NCBI GenBank assembly: GCA_020091685.1
Contig: CM034597.1
Location: 32,020,801-32,084,800, forward strand
Length of the DNA: 64,000 nt
Direction of reading: 5' to 3'
Source: Lutjanus erythropterus
Taxonomy: Eukaryota > Chordata > Actinopteri > Lutjaniformes > Lutjanidae
This document shows positions 20,731 through 32,710 of the stretch, piece after piece (position 1 is the first letter of the stretch; each line of letters starts with the position of its first letter). The notes under the pieces are model-generated. The model saw nothing but the letters and a program-made list of their open reading frames with translations. It was not told the origin of the DNA and made no database searches. The translations under genes and the position numbers were made by a program.

Positions 20731-22530
20731 TGCGGTTTAGTCTCTCATCCTCCCTGCTCCTGCTCTGGTGAGGGGATTTTGATCGGGTAAAATAGGTTGG
20801 AAGTGCGTGAAACTTCGCTCAAGGGTGAGTTGGGCAGCTGATAAATTTTGAACAGTGATTAAACTTGAGCAGGTAAGCCGGCCAATCAGGAAAGATTCAC
20901 CCAGACCACAGCATAACCTGTAGTTTGTTGCTACAGACTTCCACATTACATAATCATCTGAGAAATATTAAATTAACAACTATATTACTTTATTTAAAGG
21001 CTGATCCAGGACTAAACAAATTAAGTGAAGTGTACGTCATAATGTTAAGCAATAAACTGAGTCTTTGATAGTTTGCATTATTAACATCAAAATGACGATG
21101 GCAAAGTAAAAAGTTTTTCTGAGATGTCAACTGAGCACTTACGAAGCTATCATTTTGACTTGTCTTCTTTGCTTTGGATAAAAGAATCAAGACATTTTGT
21201 AAAATGTGGTAAAATGTCTTCACTAAACACCTGAGGAAATACCTTTTGTCTCAGCAGGATAGAAAAATCTTTGAAAAGATTCACTGCCTTGTTAAATCTT
21301 CAAAGTTTTACTTCCTTTGTGAGGATCACAGCAGGGTTTCAGAGCTGGATCGTCAATGCACACGTCTAAAATGATTTATTATGTGCCTCTGTGAAAATAA
21401 ACTGGGACTCTGTGAAGACAGATATATGTGCATGAAACAGAGGGACGCACCGGGTTGGTTTCAGGTATGTTGGTGTGCGATCAGCTGGCAGTCGGCTCTG
21501 TTAGTCGCTGCACTGAACAGACCGTGTCCAGGAGACACCTCCAGTTGGCTGTTCTCCCTCCGTCTGTTCCATCTCTATTTTTCTTCTGCACTGGAGTGAA
21601 CTGGAGCCTGTACTTTTTCACTGAGCCCACCTTCCATTGCTCGGTCTTTGGAAACAGTGTGACATCATAAAATATCCAGAAGCCTCAGACACCCCTTGTC
21701 TCGAGAGCAACCTGAAGATGCATTTTTTATTTTCCCAAAAAACCACCTTCTGTTCCAGACACAGGATCTTCCTCTGGTGCCACATGGAGGGTTGATAGGC
21801 GGAGGAATCAGAGATGGTTTTCCCACACGTTCATACTTTTTATAATTAACTCGCCTGTTGGAAATTTATCATACCATATTATTAAAAATGTCTTTCACAA
21901 AAACAATTTTCTCATGTTTTTGTCCGAAAAACTGTTTTTTTTTTTGTTTTTTTTTTACAATTTTAAGTGCTTATAAAAAAAGAGAATGCATGAAGCTAGA
22001 ACAAAACTTTTAATGTATCTAAAACTATTCGAGCTGTTCTTTCTTTTGATATAGTTCATGTTAACATATTCATAGAACTGAATATTCTGTCAGTGTTGAA
22101 AACAAATTTAAAATGCTGGTGCTGGCTGGCAACTTTAAAAAATGCCTGCGGGGAAAGAGTTTAATATAAATACAGCTTACGACTTTTTGAATACTTGTTA
22201 TTGGATTTTTTTTGTGTTTTTTCACCAGGGTGCAGTGTTTGACCGATGAATGTAGAAGTATTTGATGAGATCACTCACCCTAACCACTCCAGCCTGACAG
22301 CTCTCTAAAATGTTCACGTAAAAGAAAAAGTAGAACACACTTTTCTAAGCGCTGTGTGCTTCATTGCTGAGACTTCTCACAGTGCTGCTTCAGCTCTGGT
22401 AGCCCAGGGATTCGGCTGTGGTGTTTGTGTCTGTGTGTTTCACGTGCCTCCACGCATATCAGATGTCCCTGGGTGATGATGTCATGTTGGTGTCTCCTGG
22501 AGCACTATTGATCGGTTTGTCATCTCTGCA
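20731..22530. other. Unassigned noncoding stretch
   Basis: No gene or recognised repeat. Poly-T runs lie at 21936-21957. Two overlapping plus-strand open frames (21381-21670) are under 81 codons with no domain. Confidence 0.4.
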
Positions 22531-22534
22531 AACA

Positions 22535-23110
22535 CGTGCCGGAGTCGAATCGAGCGGTCCAGCATTAGCGGAGGCTAATTGCTTGTCCCGGCTGCCGTTA
22601 TGAATCTAATACGACCATTGTGTTTGTGTAGATGGGAGAGAGATGGTGAGACCTTGGGAGAAAGAGACAGATTGACCATGTGAGCCCGTCTGGGATAATG
22701 TAATCTGTGTCGACTGGTGTTCGGGAACTCATCACGAGGGTCACATCCATCACTCATGCTGCACCAGCGAGCTAATGGAGTCAGCCTCCATTTCAGCGAG
22801 AAACCATTAGTGTTAGCATGGCTTACATAAACACATCTAAAAAGATTATTAATTCTCCCACTTCAGCGAACATGTGAAGCGTGGGTGGGCGGTCGGAGGC
22901 AGAGGTTATGAGAATGTGAGGTCCTGCATCAGCGGCACCTCTCAGGAGGCGGTTTCACCCTGAAGTCACAGCCAAAAAAACGCTGCATGACCGAGGTCGA
23001 GCTGCAGTTTGGGAATGTTTGACTGTAAATGAGACGTGATGTGCAGAGGAATCTGGCTGCCGTGTGGGTTCTGCTTGTGATAAAGTGAGAAAACAGAAGC
23101 CAGCTCACAT
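22535..23110. promoter_or_regulatory. Candidate conserved noncoding region
   Basis: An extended GC-balanced stretch avoids repeats and keeps CpGs. It contains GAGGCTAATTGCTTG (a TAATTG homeodomain-like core), TATGAATCTAATACGACC, GGGATAATGTAATC and GCGAGCTAATGGAG, then GGTGGGCGGTCGGAGGC. No long open frame crosses it. The motif content suits a developmental enhancer, but no alignment was run. Confidence 0.35.
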
Positions 23111-23925
23111 CAGGCTAACATCAACATTCACAGAAAGGGTTTTTTCTTCAGCCTCGGGGCGATCAGCTGGGCAGCTGCCGACTGAACTCTCATGTGCCGT
23201 GAGATCTAAACAAAAATATCAAGTCAAATAACTGCTTTCATTAAAATTCATTTTATGGTGTAATAAAATGTTTCGTTCAGTGCGGGCAGCTGGAGCCAAG
23301 CATAACACCCCATTAAGTTTGCTGGATCTCTTCTGTGATCATAATGCTAAAGTCTCTGTGTGACATTTTCAGTAATTTGCTTTGCCTTGAGATTTTTTAT
23401 TGTGCAACCAAAGCCGGCCTCAGGCCTGCAAAACTCCTCGAGCCGCTACAGTAACACAGACGTTTTGAGTTCAACAAAGGGCACCCACCAAACCTTTCCA
23501 GTGTGCTGTCCCCCACGTGTGGTGTGGCCACAACACAACACATGACAACCTGGTATCTCACCCAAATGTGTAACAGACCGCTCCACCGTGACAGAGTTAT
23601 ATTTGCCTAAGGGCAAAAAGTGCACATGTTCTCACGATTTGAAGTTCTCAGTTCTCAGTCGCTATGCCAGATTTACGTCATTTGGATTCCAGAGAGGACG
23701 TGTATGAGATCAGTGTACATAGATCTGAAGGAAAAACAGTCAGGAGTGGGGTGGTGCTTACTGGAATTAAAGAGTCACTATACAAGGTGACAGGTAGCTG
23801 ATTTGAATGTGAAGGTTGGGTCGGGACCCACAGGTGGGTGACAGATTTTCTTTGGGTCCCCAAATAATTAAAGAGGAAATTCTGCAAATTCAAGATTTAT
23901 ATCAGCAGTACACCTTTAATAAACA
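23111..23925. other. Unassigned noncoding stretch
   Basis: No gene or recognised repeat. Open frames are under 80 codons. Confidence 0.4.
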
Positions 23926-24062
23926 GGGCGCCCCTGTGACTCTGCAGCGGCCGCCGGTTCGACTCCCACCTGTGGCCCATCTGCTGTCTGTCATCCACTC
24001 TCTCTCTATGTCCTTTCCTATTGTGTCTTCAGCTACCACTGTCAAATAAAGGCAAAAATGCC
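23926..24062 (+). mobile_element. tRNA-derived SINE-like fragment (B box and tail)
   Basis: GGTTCGACTCC at 23956-23966 matches the RNA polymerase III B-box consensus exactly. It is preceded by TCTGCAGCGGCCGCC, a string also found before the B box at 7.5 and 32.7 kb. The body has CATCCACTCTCTCTCTATGT, and the tail CAAATAAAGGCAAAAATGCC corresponds to the tail of the 7.4 kb copy. The A-box head is missing, so the copy is 5' truncated. Confidence 0.65.
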
Positions 24063-25250
24063 CAAAAAATATTCTTTTAAAAAGTGTGTTTATTATTTTA
24101 CTGATGAGATGAAAAAAGAACCCATTCATTCCGTATAAATGCAGTCATTTTGTTTAATTTATGAAGTAGGCTAAAATATCTTGTATTGCTTTCCTGGAGT
24201 AAATGGCAGGTGGTACTGTAAGTACACAAAGTGCAGGACTTTGACTCCAGAGACATACTTGAGTTCACATCTGTGGTCTGGTTTAGGTCGCAAAAGCAAT
24301 TTGGTTACTGTTGAAGTTTAGGACTGATCGCAGCTTTGGTTAAATATTAATAAGCATGTTGTTTCTCATGTCATTGTGGCTTTTTTTCTGTGTTAAACCA
24401 GAATGTGATGCTGCCCTAACCTTAACCAAGAGCTGCCAGTTACTAAACCATAAAAAAAAAAATGTTATCATGCTGTAGTTCCGATATTTTAAATTACATA
24501 TTTTGAGAAATATGTTGTGAAAAATGTATGGCAACATTTTTGCAGTGTTTTCCAGATATTTTAATTAGCATTTCCTCATTATGTTAACATAAAACATAAT
24601 GCAGTAAGTATTAGTTTTCCTTCAAAACATATTTGTTGTTACAAATTACTTGTCTATTAACGAATTAACTTCTAGGACACAACGTTGCATCTCCACATCC
24701 ACCGTCTCATCCTAATTCAGCAGTTTTCCTCTGTTCGTTTCCCTTTTTATGTGCAAATTTCAGCATAAATTAGCAATGCAAACTCTGTGATGAATGGCTC
24801 TTTCTGTTTTGTTACAGGAGCACCTGAAAAACTGCAGGATTTCAGCTTTTGGTTTTTGAGAAATCACATCTTCATGAGCATGAACAGGCTTTGCTTTGGA
24901 GAAGAAGCCAGTCAGAAGCATGAGTCAAAAGTGTAAAAAATTCAAAATGCAAATTTATCCAAAATTGACCAGGAATTTGAAAGTGAACTGATTGTTATAA
25001 AACATGATCTTTAGCTTCTGCTTCCTGTTAGAGGACGCACAATATAATTTTAACCCTGGATTATTCATAACTCCATTCTCTAAGTCCTTGTGAACACTTG
25101 CCAGTATGACCCTGGAGTCTCTGTTTAAATTTTGGATTAGTAAGGAATTGACAAATAAAGTAAGAATGCAGATTTTTCACTCTTTCCCTTCTCACCCTCC
25201 TCTCTTCTCATGTGCCAGTTTGTATCTATGGTGCTGAAAAATAAAATAAG
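24063..25250. other. Unassigned AT-rich stretch
   Basis: No gene or recognised repeat. Confidence 0.4.
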
Positions 25251-25254
25251 GGTG

Positions 25255-25520
25255 GAGAGCAGCACACGTCTCCCAGCATTAGCTCGACTCAGAGTCACAG
25301 TGCACAGACACCATCCCGAGCCCCGTGCGCACACACACACCCGGTGAACGCCCCGCCGCGAGCGCAGCCAAACGTTAGCGTGACTGCAGTCGGAGTTCAG
25401 GAGTTGAGCAGCTGTGGCAGCAACTTTAACGAGCGCGTGAGTCAGGGGCTGGACGCGGGGCAACCTCACCACTCTGCAGCAATTAATCCAGCTGTGGAGA
25501 TCATACATGACATGTGGCCC
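25255..25520. other. CpG-dense patch
   Basis: Between about 25310 and 25460 CpG dinucleotides cluster (CCGGTGAACGCCCCGCCGCG, GAGCGCAGCCAAACGTTAGC, GAGCGCGTGAGTC, GGACGCGGGG), unlike the flanking AT-rich DNA. It could be a small CpG island, an alternative first exon or promoter, or just a GC-rich repeat. A 136-codon minus-strand open frame (25137-25547) runs through it but reads into low-complexity sequence, and I cannot support it as a gene. Confidence 0.35.
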
Positions 25521-27100
25521 CTCCACCAGATCCACATCTGACCACATAATGATCCTTCAACATGGATCAGGAAACAACTCAAAGAGCAGTTTGTTCTGAG
25601 GGAAATACTCTGCAGCGAGGACGCACAGCGACTCCTCACAAACAAGTCGTGTGATGGAAAAATGTGGTGCTCATGACTAAATATATTTGCCGTTTTATAT
25701 TAGCTGTGGCATTTTAAAGCTGGAGGCGTTTACAAAAAAAATCAAAACACATTCTTGTTCTTGGAAACGTAAGCTGTGACTGTCAACATCTCTGCAATCT
25801 AAAATAAATAAATCTGTTCGGAGAGAAACTATTTCAACTATTCAACAAATGAAAGCAGGGACCATTTTTATCTGATACCATCTGTGTTCCACAGACGCCC
25901 TTCAATGAAGTGTAGATGTGTTGGATGAACACCAAATAAATTCACCTCTGCCAAGAAGCTCACGTATTTCATCGTGCTTATTTCTTTTTTGTTAGCTGAA
26001 CATCTCAAAAACAAATTGTACTGTATGCTGTAAATAATGCAAAATATCTTTGAAAGTTTCCTCTTTCCCCCATTAACCACTACACGTCAAATACTACACA
26101 ATGTACACAAACATGCAGTGATTGTATAGCTGCTATTTTCATTTTCTGGCTCTCTCACAGGAACACCATGTCTCAGTTCTTGTTCCTGCGTACAAAACTC
26201 TGCTCGGCTCATCAGTGAGAACAACACCAGACCCGCTTGAACCGCTGAAAATATCAGCAATGTGGGCAGCGTTTCAAAGGTTCGGACCCAGGCTAATATT
26301 TTGGCACATTTTGCATCTTATTCCACTTCCCAGCTGTTGATTTGCTCCCTCGGTATGTTCAAAACACTCCAGAATATCACGTAGCTAAATATACAACTTT
26401 CATTTCACACTTAACCGCATGGAGCAGTGGACTTAGAAAGGTTTTGTGAAGTTATCAGCATATGGATCAGTGGTGAAGTATGTTTATATTTATGCAACTC
26501 AAGCCGTGGTAGAGTTATGAGCTGAACTGCTTTGAGAAAGGAAAAGTGGTTCCAAAGATATTACTCATCCAGACTTCTGTACCTACAAGACACTGATCTT
26601 GGAAAGAGATGTTGTAGTTGAATTGCTGAAATGTAATTTAAATGCTAAATACATACATACTTCAGAACAGGTAAAAGAAAAAAAAAATACTGTCATGTCT
26701 TTGTTTTGGGTAATATAGCTCATGCTAACAGCAGACTGGCACAATTAAAATACATTTCTGACCCCAAAAAAGTTATGACAGTAAAATTACATAACTTGCT
26801 AACACACATGCATGTTGCATTTAGAGCACATGGAGATATTAAGACTCACCTGGAAGAAAACATGAAAGCTTAGTCGTGCAACAACAGCAAACACTAAAAA
26901 AAGGAAAATTATCCTGACAAAACACAGATGAAAAAAATAATTTTATAAAAACGATCCCGGCATTTTAAACAAATTCATCCTTTTCACTGGTAAAAACTAG
27001 GATACATCACAGCTTTTTTCAGCAGTTCTTAAACGTAGAATCAATAGGATTTGTCCAAGCTGTTCATAAATGTGCCAGATAGTTGTGTCTAGTTGTGTCT
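25521..27100. other. Unassigned noncoding stretch
   Basis: No gene or recognised repeat. AT-rich from 25670 on. Confidence 0.4.
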
Positions 27101-27104
27101 AGTC

Positions 27105-27240
27105 TCTGGGAATAACAAATTACATGAAAGGGGATAATGTAATTAGAATACAAAAAAGGTAACTGTATTCCATTATAATTACAAACAAAGAAGATGTTAT
27201 CAGATTAGTTACATTTTGAAATAATTGGGATTATTAGCAG
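27105..27240 (+). repeat. Dispersed repeat (TAACTGTATTCCATTA family)
   Basis: CTGGGAATAACAAATTACAT, AGGTAACTGTATTCCATTAT and ATCAGATTAGTTACATTTTG parallel 6420-6545 (GGTAACTGTATTCCATTACA and CAGATTACAGTTACATTT). It is a second, more diverged copy in the same orientation. Confidence 0.6.
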
Positions 27241-27264
27241 AGAAGAAAGAACAAAATACTACCA

Positions 27265-27372
27265 GGTGCAGAGCACAGCTAATGTTAGCTATGCAGAGCA
27301 ACCACTAACATTAGCTATACAGAGCAACAGCTAATGTTAGCTACAAGGAAATCCAGCTAGCTAGCTAACTTG
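27265..27372. repeat. Short tandem repeat of TTAGCTA-type units
   Basis: AGCTAATGTTAGCTATGCAG, then the same unit in variant form at about 27305 and 27330, each about 27-30 bases long and containing AGAGCAAC. It ends in GCTAGCTAGCTAAC. Confidence 0.7.
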
Positions 27373-27426
27373 TCAATACTACTACTATTATGACTAAAGA
27401 ATATTTTAGGACCTTAGGTGGTGATG

Positions 27427-27545
27427 CACAACACAGTGGTGCAGTGGTTAGCTCTGTTGCTTCACAGTAAGAAGGTTCTGAGTTCGATTCGCTCAGGCTG
27501 TGGAGTTTCTGGCTGGGCAGGACCTTTCTGAGTGACTCCATACCC
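27427..27545 (+). mobile_element. tRNA-like SINE fragment (different family)
   Basis: GTGGTGCAGTGGTTAGCTCT gives an A-box-like TGGTTAGCTC region, and GAGTTCGATTC at 27480-27490 is B-box like. Downstream GGCAGGACCTTTCTG is a string I recall following this head in fish. It differs from the 7.5/24/32.7 kb family. It is too diverged to be a tRNA gene. Confidence 0.55.
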
Positions 27546-28950
27546 TGTTTTTACAAAAATGTTGCATATTATTCTTTTAAGGCATAAACACAGGACAGAA
27601 AACAACTTAGATTAGTTTAGAAAATTGATCACCTGAATTTCTTGTTAATCCACAAAGTTCACAAAGCAGTTCACATCGAGAAATGCTTTAACAGCACTAA
27701 CATATTGTTTACAACATGCTTCTGATATGAATTCGAGGTTAAACACAAACAGTTGAAATACACACAAAAGCATTTAACTTTTCTTATTAATCTGCCCTGG
27801 GTTCATCTAAACAAAAACGTCCAGTCAAAATCAAATTGTGTTTGCATTAATTTTAATAAAAACCACAGTATTAACATTTCCTTATTGAGTTTCTGTGGTT
27901 AATAGATCTCCATGTGGATTGTCTGTAAAAGGCTGTGGAACATGAACATGAATATTTATTTGGTCACATTAATTTGGCTGTTTTCATACGACCAGTATGG
28001 TTGGATAATAAAAGCTGATCGTTATGGAAGCAGATTTTATTTTGATTTGTGTTAAACCTGCAGAACAGCTGTCACAGCTGTACCTCTGTCGCGTTTTTAG
28101 CCGAATCCGTCAATTCTGTTCATCAACTCCCTGAAATAACCACGCAGGAGAACAATCCTCTGAAAGTAATGAGAGTAATTTACAATTGACCTTTTCCCCG
28201 GACGACCGCAAATCTTTGAAATTGTCCAATTCCTCAATTCCTCATGATATAAGCTGATGTGTCAGAACACAGAAATGTGCAGCAGCAGCAAATATCTGTC
28301 ATAATGAAATGGGTTTCAAAAGTCAATTGGTAATTTTACATATGTAAATTACGTATTACATTCATATATTGTAACTGGAGATATAATGCATGTTCACTGC
28401 TGCCCCTGCAGCACAGCAGATCTGTTTTATTCAACAGTGACATTTACATTAATACTGAATGTTGGTGCTCAGATTGACGTCAGTCCTTGTCTCTGAAGTA
28501 ATAACCGGCTGTTCTGACCCTCTGGGGCTCCTGTAGGTAAGTGCAAAGCAGTCATTGGATTCCACAGAAATACTATAGATGGAGTTCTCAGTCTCACAGC
28601 TGCTTGCTGTAATATTGATGCCATCGAAATTAAATTTATTTGAGCGGGTAGGGTACGTTAAAGGTTGCATAACATTTACATTTGTTTAGTTGCATTATGT
28701 CTTCTTATTATTATTTTTTTACTTGTTGGAAATTCTAAACAGAAACAGACCAACAATGCGAAACTGAAACAAAAGACAGCTGTCGTACACCCACACATGC
28801 CTGATGTGTGTTGCTAAATATCCAGTGAGACAGTCTCAGCCCTCCACCACCCACCGTGTGCAGACATGTGCACACACACGCTGCCAAAGAGCACGTCAAT
28901 AATAGATCGACCTCCCATCACATAGAAACATAGAAACACAATCATCCCAC
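27546..28950. other. Unassigned noncoding stretch
   Basis: No gene supported. At 28535 a strong splice-donor-like CAG-type junction (CTGTAG/GTAAGTGC) occurs on the plus strand, but there is no matching exon. A 73-codon minus-strand frame (28449-28670) has no domain. Confidence 0.35.
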
Positions 28951-28951
28951 C

Positions 28952-28975
28952 CCACACACACACACACACACACAC
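28952..28975. repeat. (CA)n microsatellite
   Basis: Pure CA run of about 24 bases. Confidence 0.94.
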
Positions 28976-29095
28976 GCCCGTATTAGAAACATGGAGCCCT
29001 GAGGTGGTAGAATTGAGTGGACACTAACTCTGACACCATTAATATAACAGTTATCAATATCATCTCCTGGGGACAAATACCACACTTCTGTATGT

Positions 29096-29096
<1 letters not shown>

Positions 29097-29181
<85 letters not shown>
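29097..29181. repeat. (GT)n microsatellite, 85 bp
   Basis: The longest uninterrupted dinucleotide array of the window: GT repeated without a break for about 85 bases. Confidence 0.98.
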
Positions 29182-29182
<1 letters not shown>

Positions 29183-29599
29183 TGGGGTCAGGATCACACC
29201 AATCAAGCCTCTAATGACCCAGTAGGGTAATTAAGACAGCTAACTGCCCTGCAGGAACACACACAGACACACAGAGTTAATTACTGTTTTAAATTAAGAT
29301 GTGTCTGTGTTTAGGCTGGTCTGAAATAAAAATTGGATTGTAAGACATGTAACTAGAGCCCGACTAAAATGAAAATTAACCTTTTTATGCACCAAGTGTT
29401 ACTAGCAAAATATGCCATAGTATTGGATATAAAGGTATTTCTTGTGCAGTAAAATGGTCGCTGTAAGTGTTTTAATATTACATATAATGTAATTATGTAA
29501 CGTAATAATATAATTTTAACTACTTTACATAATCTTTATTTAACTGATCATATATTTTATGTATAAAATATTGATTTGAAAAGTAACTAGCAACTACAG

Positions 29600-29740
29600 T
29601 TGGGAAATAACAAATGTAGCGGAGGAAAAAGTTTCTCTCTGAAGTGTAGCTGAGTGGGAAAGTAGTAGAAAAGTAATTAGAAATTGCACTTAAGTACAGT
29701 ACTTGAGCAAATGTATTTAGTTACATTCCATCACAGCTCT
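29600..29740 (+). repeat. Dispersed repeat (CTTAAGTACAGTACTTGAG family)
   Basis: TGCACTTAAGTACAGTACTT followed by GAGCAAATGTATTTAGTTACATTCCATCACAGC is a very recurrent teleost repeat end (recalled). The CTTAAGTACAGTACTTGAG part is almost palindromic. Upstream boundary uncertain. Confidence 0.65.
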
Positions 29741-30805
29741 CTAACAAACCACTCATCCATACAGAATTTAACTCCAATCTGAAAAGCTTTTTTTCTTGCT
29801 TATCAATACATGTCATCTTTAGCAATATTTCACTGTTGATTTTTAACATTGCCAGGTATGATCAGCATGTTTTCACAAAGAGAAAAAGGAGGGACATTGT
29901 ATATCTAATTTCCAGGAATGCTTCAAGTGACCAGCGTAGGTGAAATTAACACTTGTCAGACCCCCCAAAAAACCTCTCAGTCTTCTGCTGAGCTGCAGAT
30001 GCTCTAATGCTTATTGCTTACTTTCTGATTTGCTACGTTGCTGCTGACTGCACTGACAGTACAGATATGTCGGCCCATGAAGGGCCACATCGGTCATAAA
30101 CGTGTCAGGCTTTATATGTATTGCTTCAAAATATGAAGGAAGAACATGTACAGCTCTTGCGAAAGTTTAGCAAATCTAGGGTTCCCTTATAGCAACAACA
30201 CAACAGCTATAGCTGGACACATTGCACAGAATCACAGCATGGATGGATAAAGTTTCGTGACATCCCAGCAGCTCCAGTGGTGATGTGGACTGTCCATCTG
30301 TCTGAAGCAGCACCCTCACTAAAACCAAGATGTCGGTGATTTAAAGAATCCCCTCAGGTCCCTGCTGCTCATTTATCTCTGCAGTAATCAGATTAGAGGA
30401 GTGATACCATGTGTCTGTCAGGAACAGACTGCTTTTAATTGTTTATCTTCAGGTGGGAAGAATCGAGAGAGAAAGGTTAATTGCACCATAATTTCTGGGG
30501 AAGCAGAAGTGGTGGAAAAGTACAAAGAGTGAGCGAGGAAGAGGAGAAAGGCAACGAGAGAGTGATGAGGTGAAGGTTCAAGATCTTGGTGGAGGGAATA
30601 AGAGATCTGGGGATGAATATCTGTGGAGGCAACAAAAAGTATGGGCACTGAAGTCCTTACTGGTTTTTTTGCAAGTATGAGGACTTTCACCACATAAGTA
30701 AGAGTTTGTTTAACAATTATAAACAATAAAGGAAATTGTAATTGTATTCCTGGCACTATAAAGAATCTTTATACACCTATAATATTAATCTTAGAAACTT
30801 TATCT
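29741..30805. other. Unassigned noncoding stretch
   Basis: No gene recognised. A 112-codon minus-strand frame (30418-30756) shows no domain. Confidence 0.4.
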
Positions 30806-30809
30806 AGAC

Positions 30810-31180
30810 CAGTGGTTTCCAAACTTTTTCCCCTTTTGGAAGTGATCAATAATTAATAATACTAATAAATTTACCCTGTATAGATCATATCATTACCACA
30901 TTCTGTGTACTGGCGGGCCCCATAGAGGGCATTTCACCATATTTTGTCGAATGAAGGGCAGCTGACAGGGCGCTTTATCACATTTTGTCCACTGACGAGC
31001 ACTATAGACAGCACTTTACCACATTTTGTCCACAGAAGGGTACGATAGAGGGGACTTTATCATGTTTTATCCACTGGAGGGGCACAGCAGAAAGTACTTT
31101 ACCACATTTGTCCACTGGCGAGGCAACTATGAGGGTACTTTTAAAGCATTTCTTCAAGCATAGGGCCACCAGGATAAGGC
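30810..31180. repeat. Minisatellite, unit ~41 bp, with a dispersed-repeat leader
   Basis: The leader CCAGTGGTTTCCAAACTTTT is a familiar fish repeat start. From about 30930 six diverged copies of a roughly 41-base unit follow, at about 30930, 30971, 31012, 31054, 31095 and 31136. The core is ACTTTACCACATTTTGTCCA followed by CTGAAGGGCAC and ATAGAGGG. Because 41 is not a multiple of 3, any open frame through it (30985-31284) is not a repeat protein. Confidence 0.8.
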
Positions 31181-32705
31181 AATCACCAATCCATTCCACC
31201 AGCTTAAAAAACAAACAGACTTTTCGTGACAATCATTTCATAGTTGAGTGGGGTTTCACTGGGGGATTTGGAGTCATGATCTAAAATCCTAAAGCGAGAT
31301 TAATAGAGGGGGTGAAGGGGGTTTGTCCTGTCTTTCATTTAATGTAGAGTTGGGTCACAGTGAAGGGAAAATAGTGCATTATCACCACCACCTGGTAAGA
31401 AGTCTGGTTGGATAGAGAAACTTTTTTAATACAAACATCAGGGTCAAGCTCCATTTCTACCTTCCTTCCTGTGTCTCCGCTGTTCTGGTCTTGTCTATCC
31501 GTATCTTATATTTTTCAAAGGACTCTTTTGTATCGATTTTCTGATAATAGAACTGTAAGATATATTATTGTCTATTCTAAAACCCAACAAATGCAAAAAG
31601 AAAGTAATTTTCTTCAAGGACGCGACTGGCATTCAATTTAGATCAACTGCTCAATGTCAGGAAATTCTTTTGCAACTGAATTGCGTCTGGTGTAAGGCAT
31701 ATTTCAGTTCAGTGCATATTTAGTTTTTATTGAACATGTAAGAAATTAAATTGACCTAAGTCAAAATTACAAGCTATTAAATCCTTTTTCTTCTCATCTT
31801 TTACTTTTTATTTAAAAATCTCTTATAAATGAGTCGATGAGTATATTAATTTATTTATTCCTTTTCATCCTTAGTTTTTTTGTTTCTTTCCTGACAGAAA
31901 CAGGCTTACATCGTTTGCAAAAAAGCTCCTTTTTCAGGAAGAAATCCTCTGAGTGAATAACGACATCCAAAGACAAAAAAAAGGAAGCGCTTCATCTGAG
32001 CTTTCGTGAAGAAAGACGTACGGTAGGTACGGACAGAAAGAAGAAAGGAGGGGTGGAGGAAGAGGGGGTGGGGGGGGCTCTGAGTAATGTGATGTGGCGT
32101 GGTCCCCCGAGTCTCCCAGGTCGAGGAGTGAGAGATTAGCTGTCGAGTCAAACACCCCCTCCCCGCAGTCCCCCTCCACCACCGTCCAAACCTTCCTCCA
32201 TCCTGCCTCCATCTGTCAGACACCACAGAGACGTCCACCAGCCTCACAGCAGGATGTCCACACACACACCTGCATCCTCACACACCTGCAGCTAAACAAA
32301 CACACACACAAACATCTTCTACTGTATTTGTGAGGACAAACTTACTAACATTAAACCCCTTTGGTCAAACAAAGAGACTAGATTTGATTCATACCACGGC
32401 TGGCATTTATTATCAGGTGTCTGTTATAGACACAGTATGTCCTGTCTGATGCCTAGTGCAAAGCAGCGCACAGCACAGAGCAGCTGCCGGTGTTAGTTTT
32501 CCACCAACACAGTTGTTATTTTCACACCACAATACCTTCCTTTTGCATTTGTTCAGTTTAGGAAAAGCTCTGGGTACCATTTCTCCAGAGCCCGCAGGTT
32601 TTCTCACACGTCTTTACTAAGTACAGACAGACAAGAGCAGCCGTTTCAAGCAAGAGCCATATTGTTTTATTATGGCTTATATTATATTATTTTTATTATT
32701 CTGTA
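31181..32705. other. Unassigned stretch with a G-rich tract
   Basis: No gene supported. A purine/G-rich tract at about 32030-32080 (AGGAGGGGTGGAGGAAGAGG then GGGTGGGGGGG) could form a quadruplex. Open frames at 31906-32333 overlap this skewed sequence and are not credible. Confidence 0.4.
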
Positions 32706-32710
32706 TGTTT

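Noticed and set aside
23956-23966. Perfect B box as a tRNA gene
   Set aside because: No A box or cloverleaf upstream. The tail matches a dispersed repeat.
25137-25547. 136-codon minus-strand open frame over the CpG-dense patch
   Set aside because: Composition follows the GC skew and then low-complexity sequence. No domain, splice context or start context supports it.
30985-31284. Repeat protein in the 41-bp minisatellite
   Set aside because: The unit is not a multiple of three, so the frame changes at each copy and no peptide repeat results.
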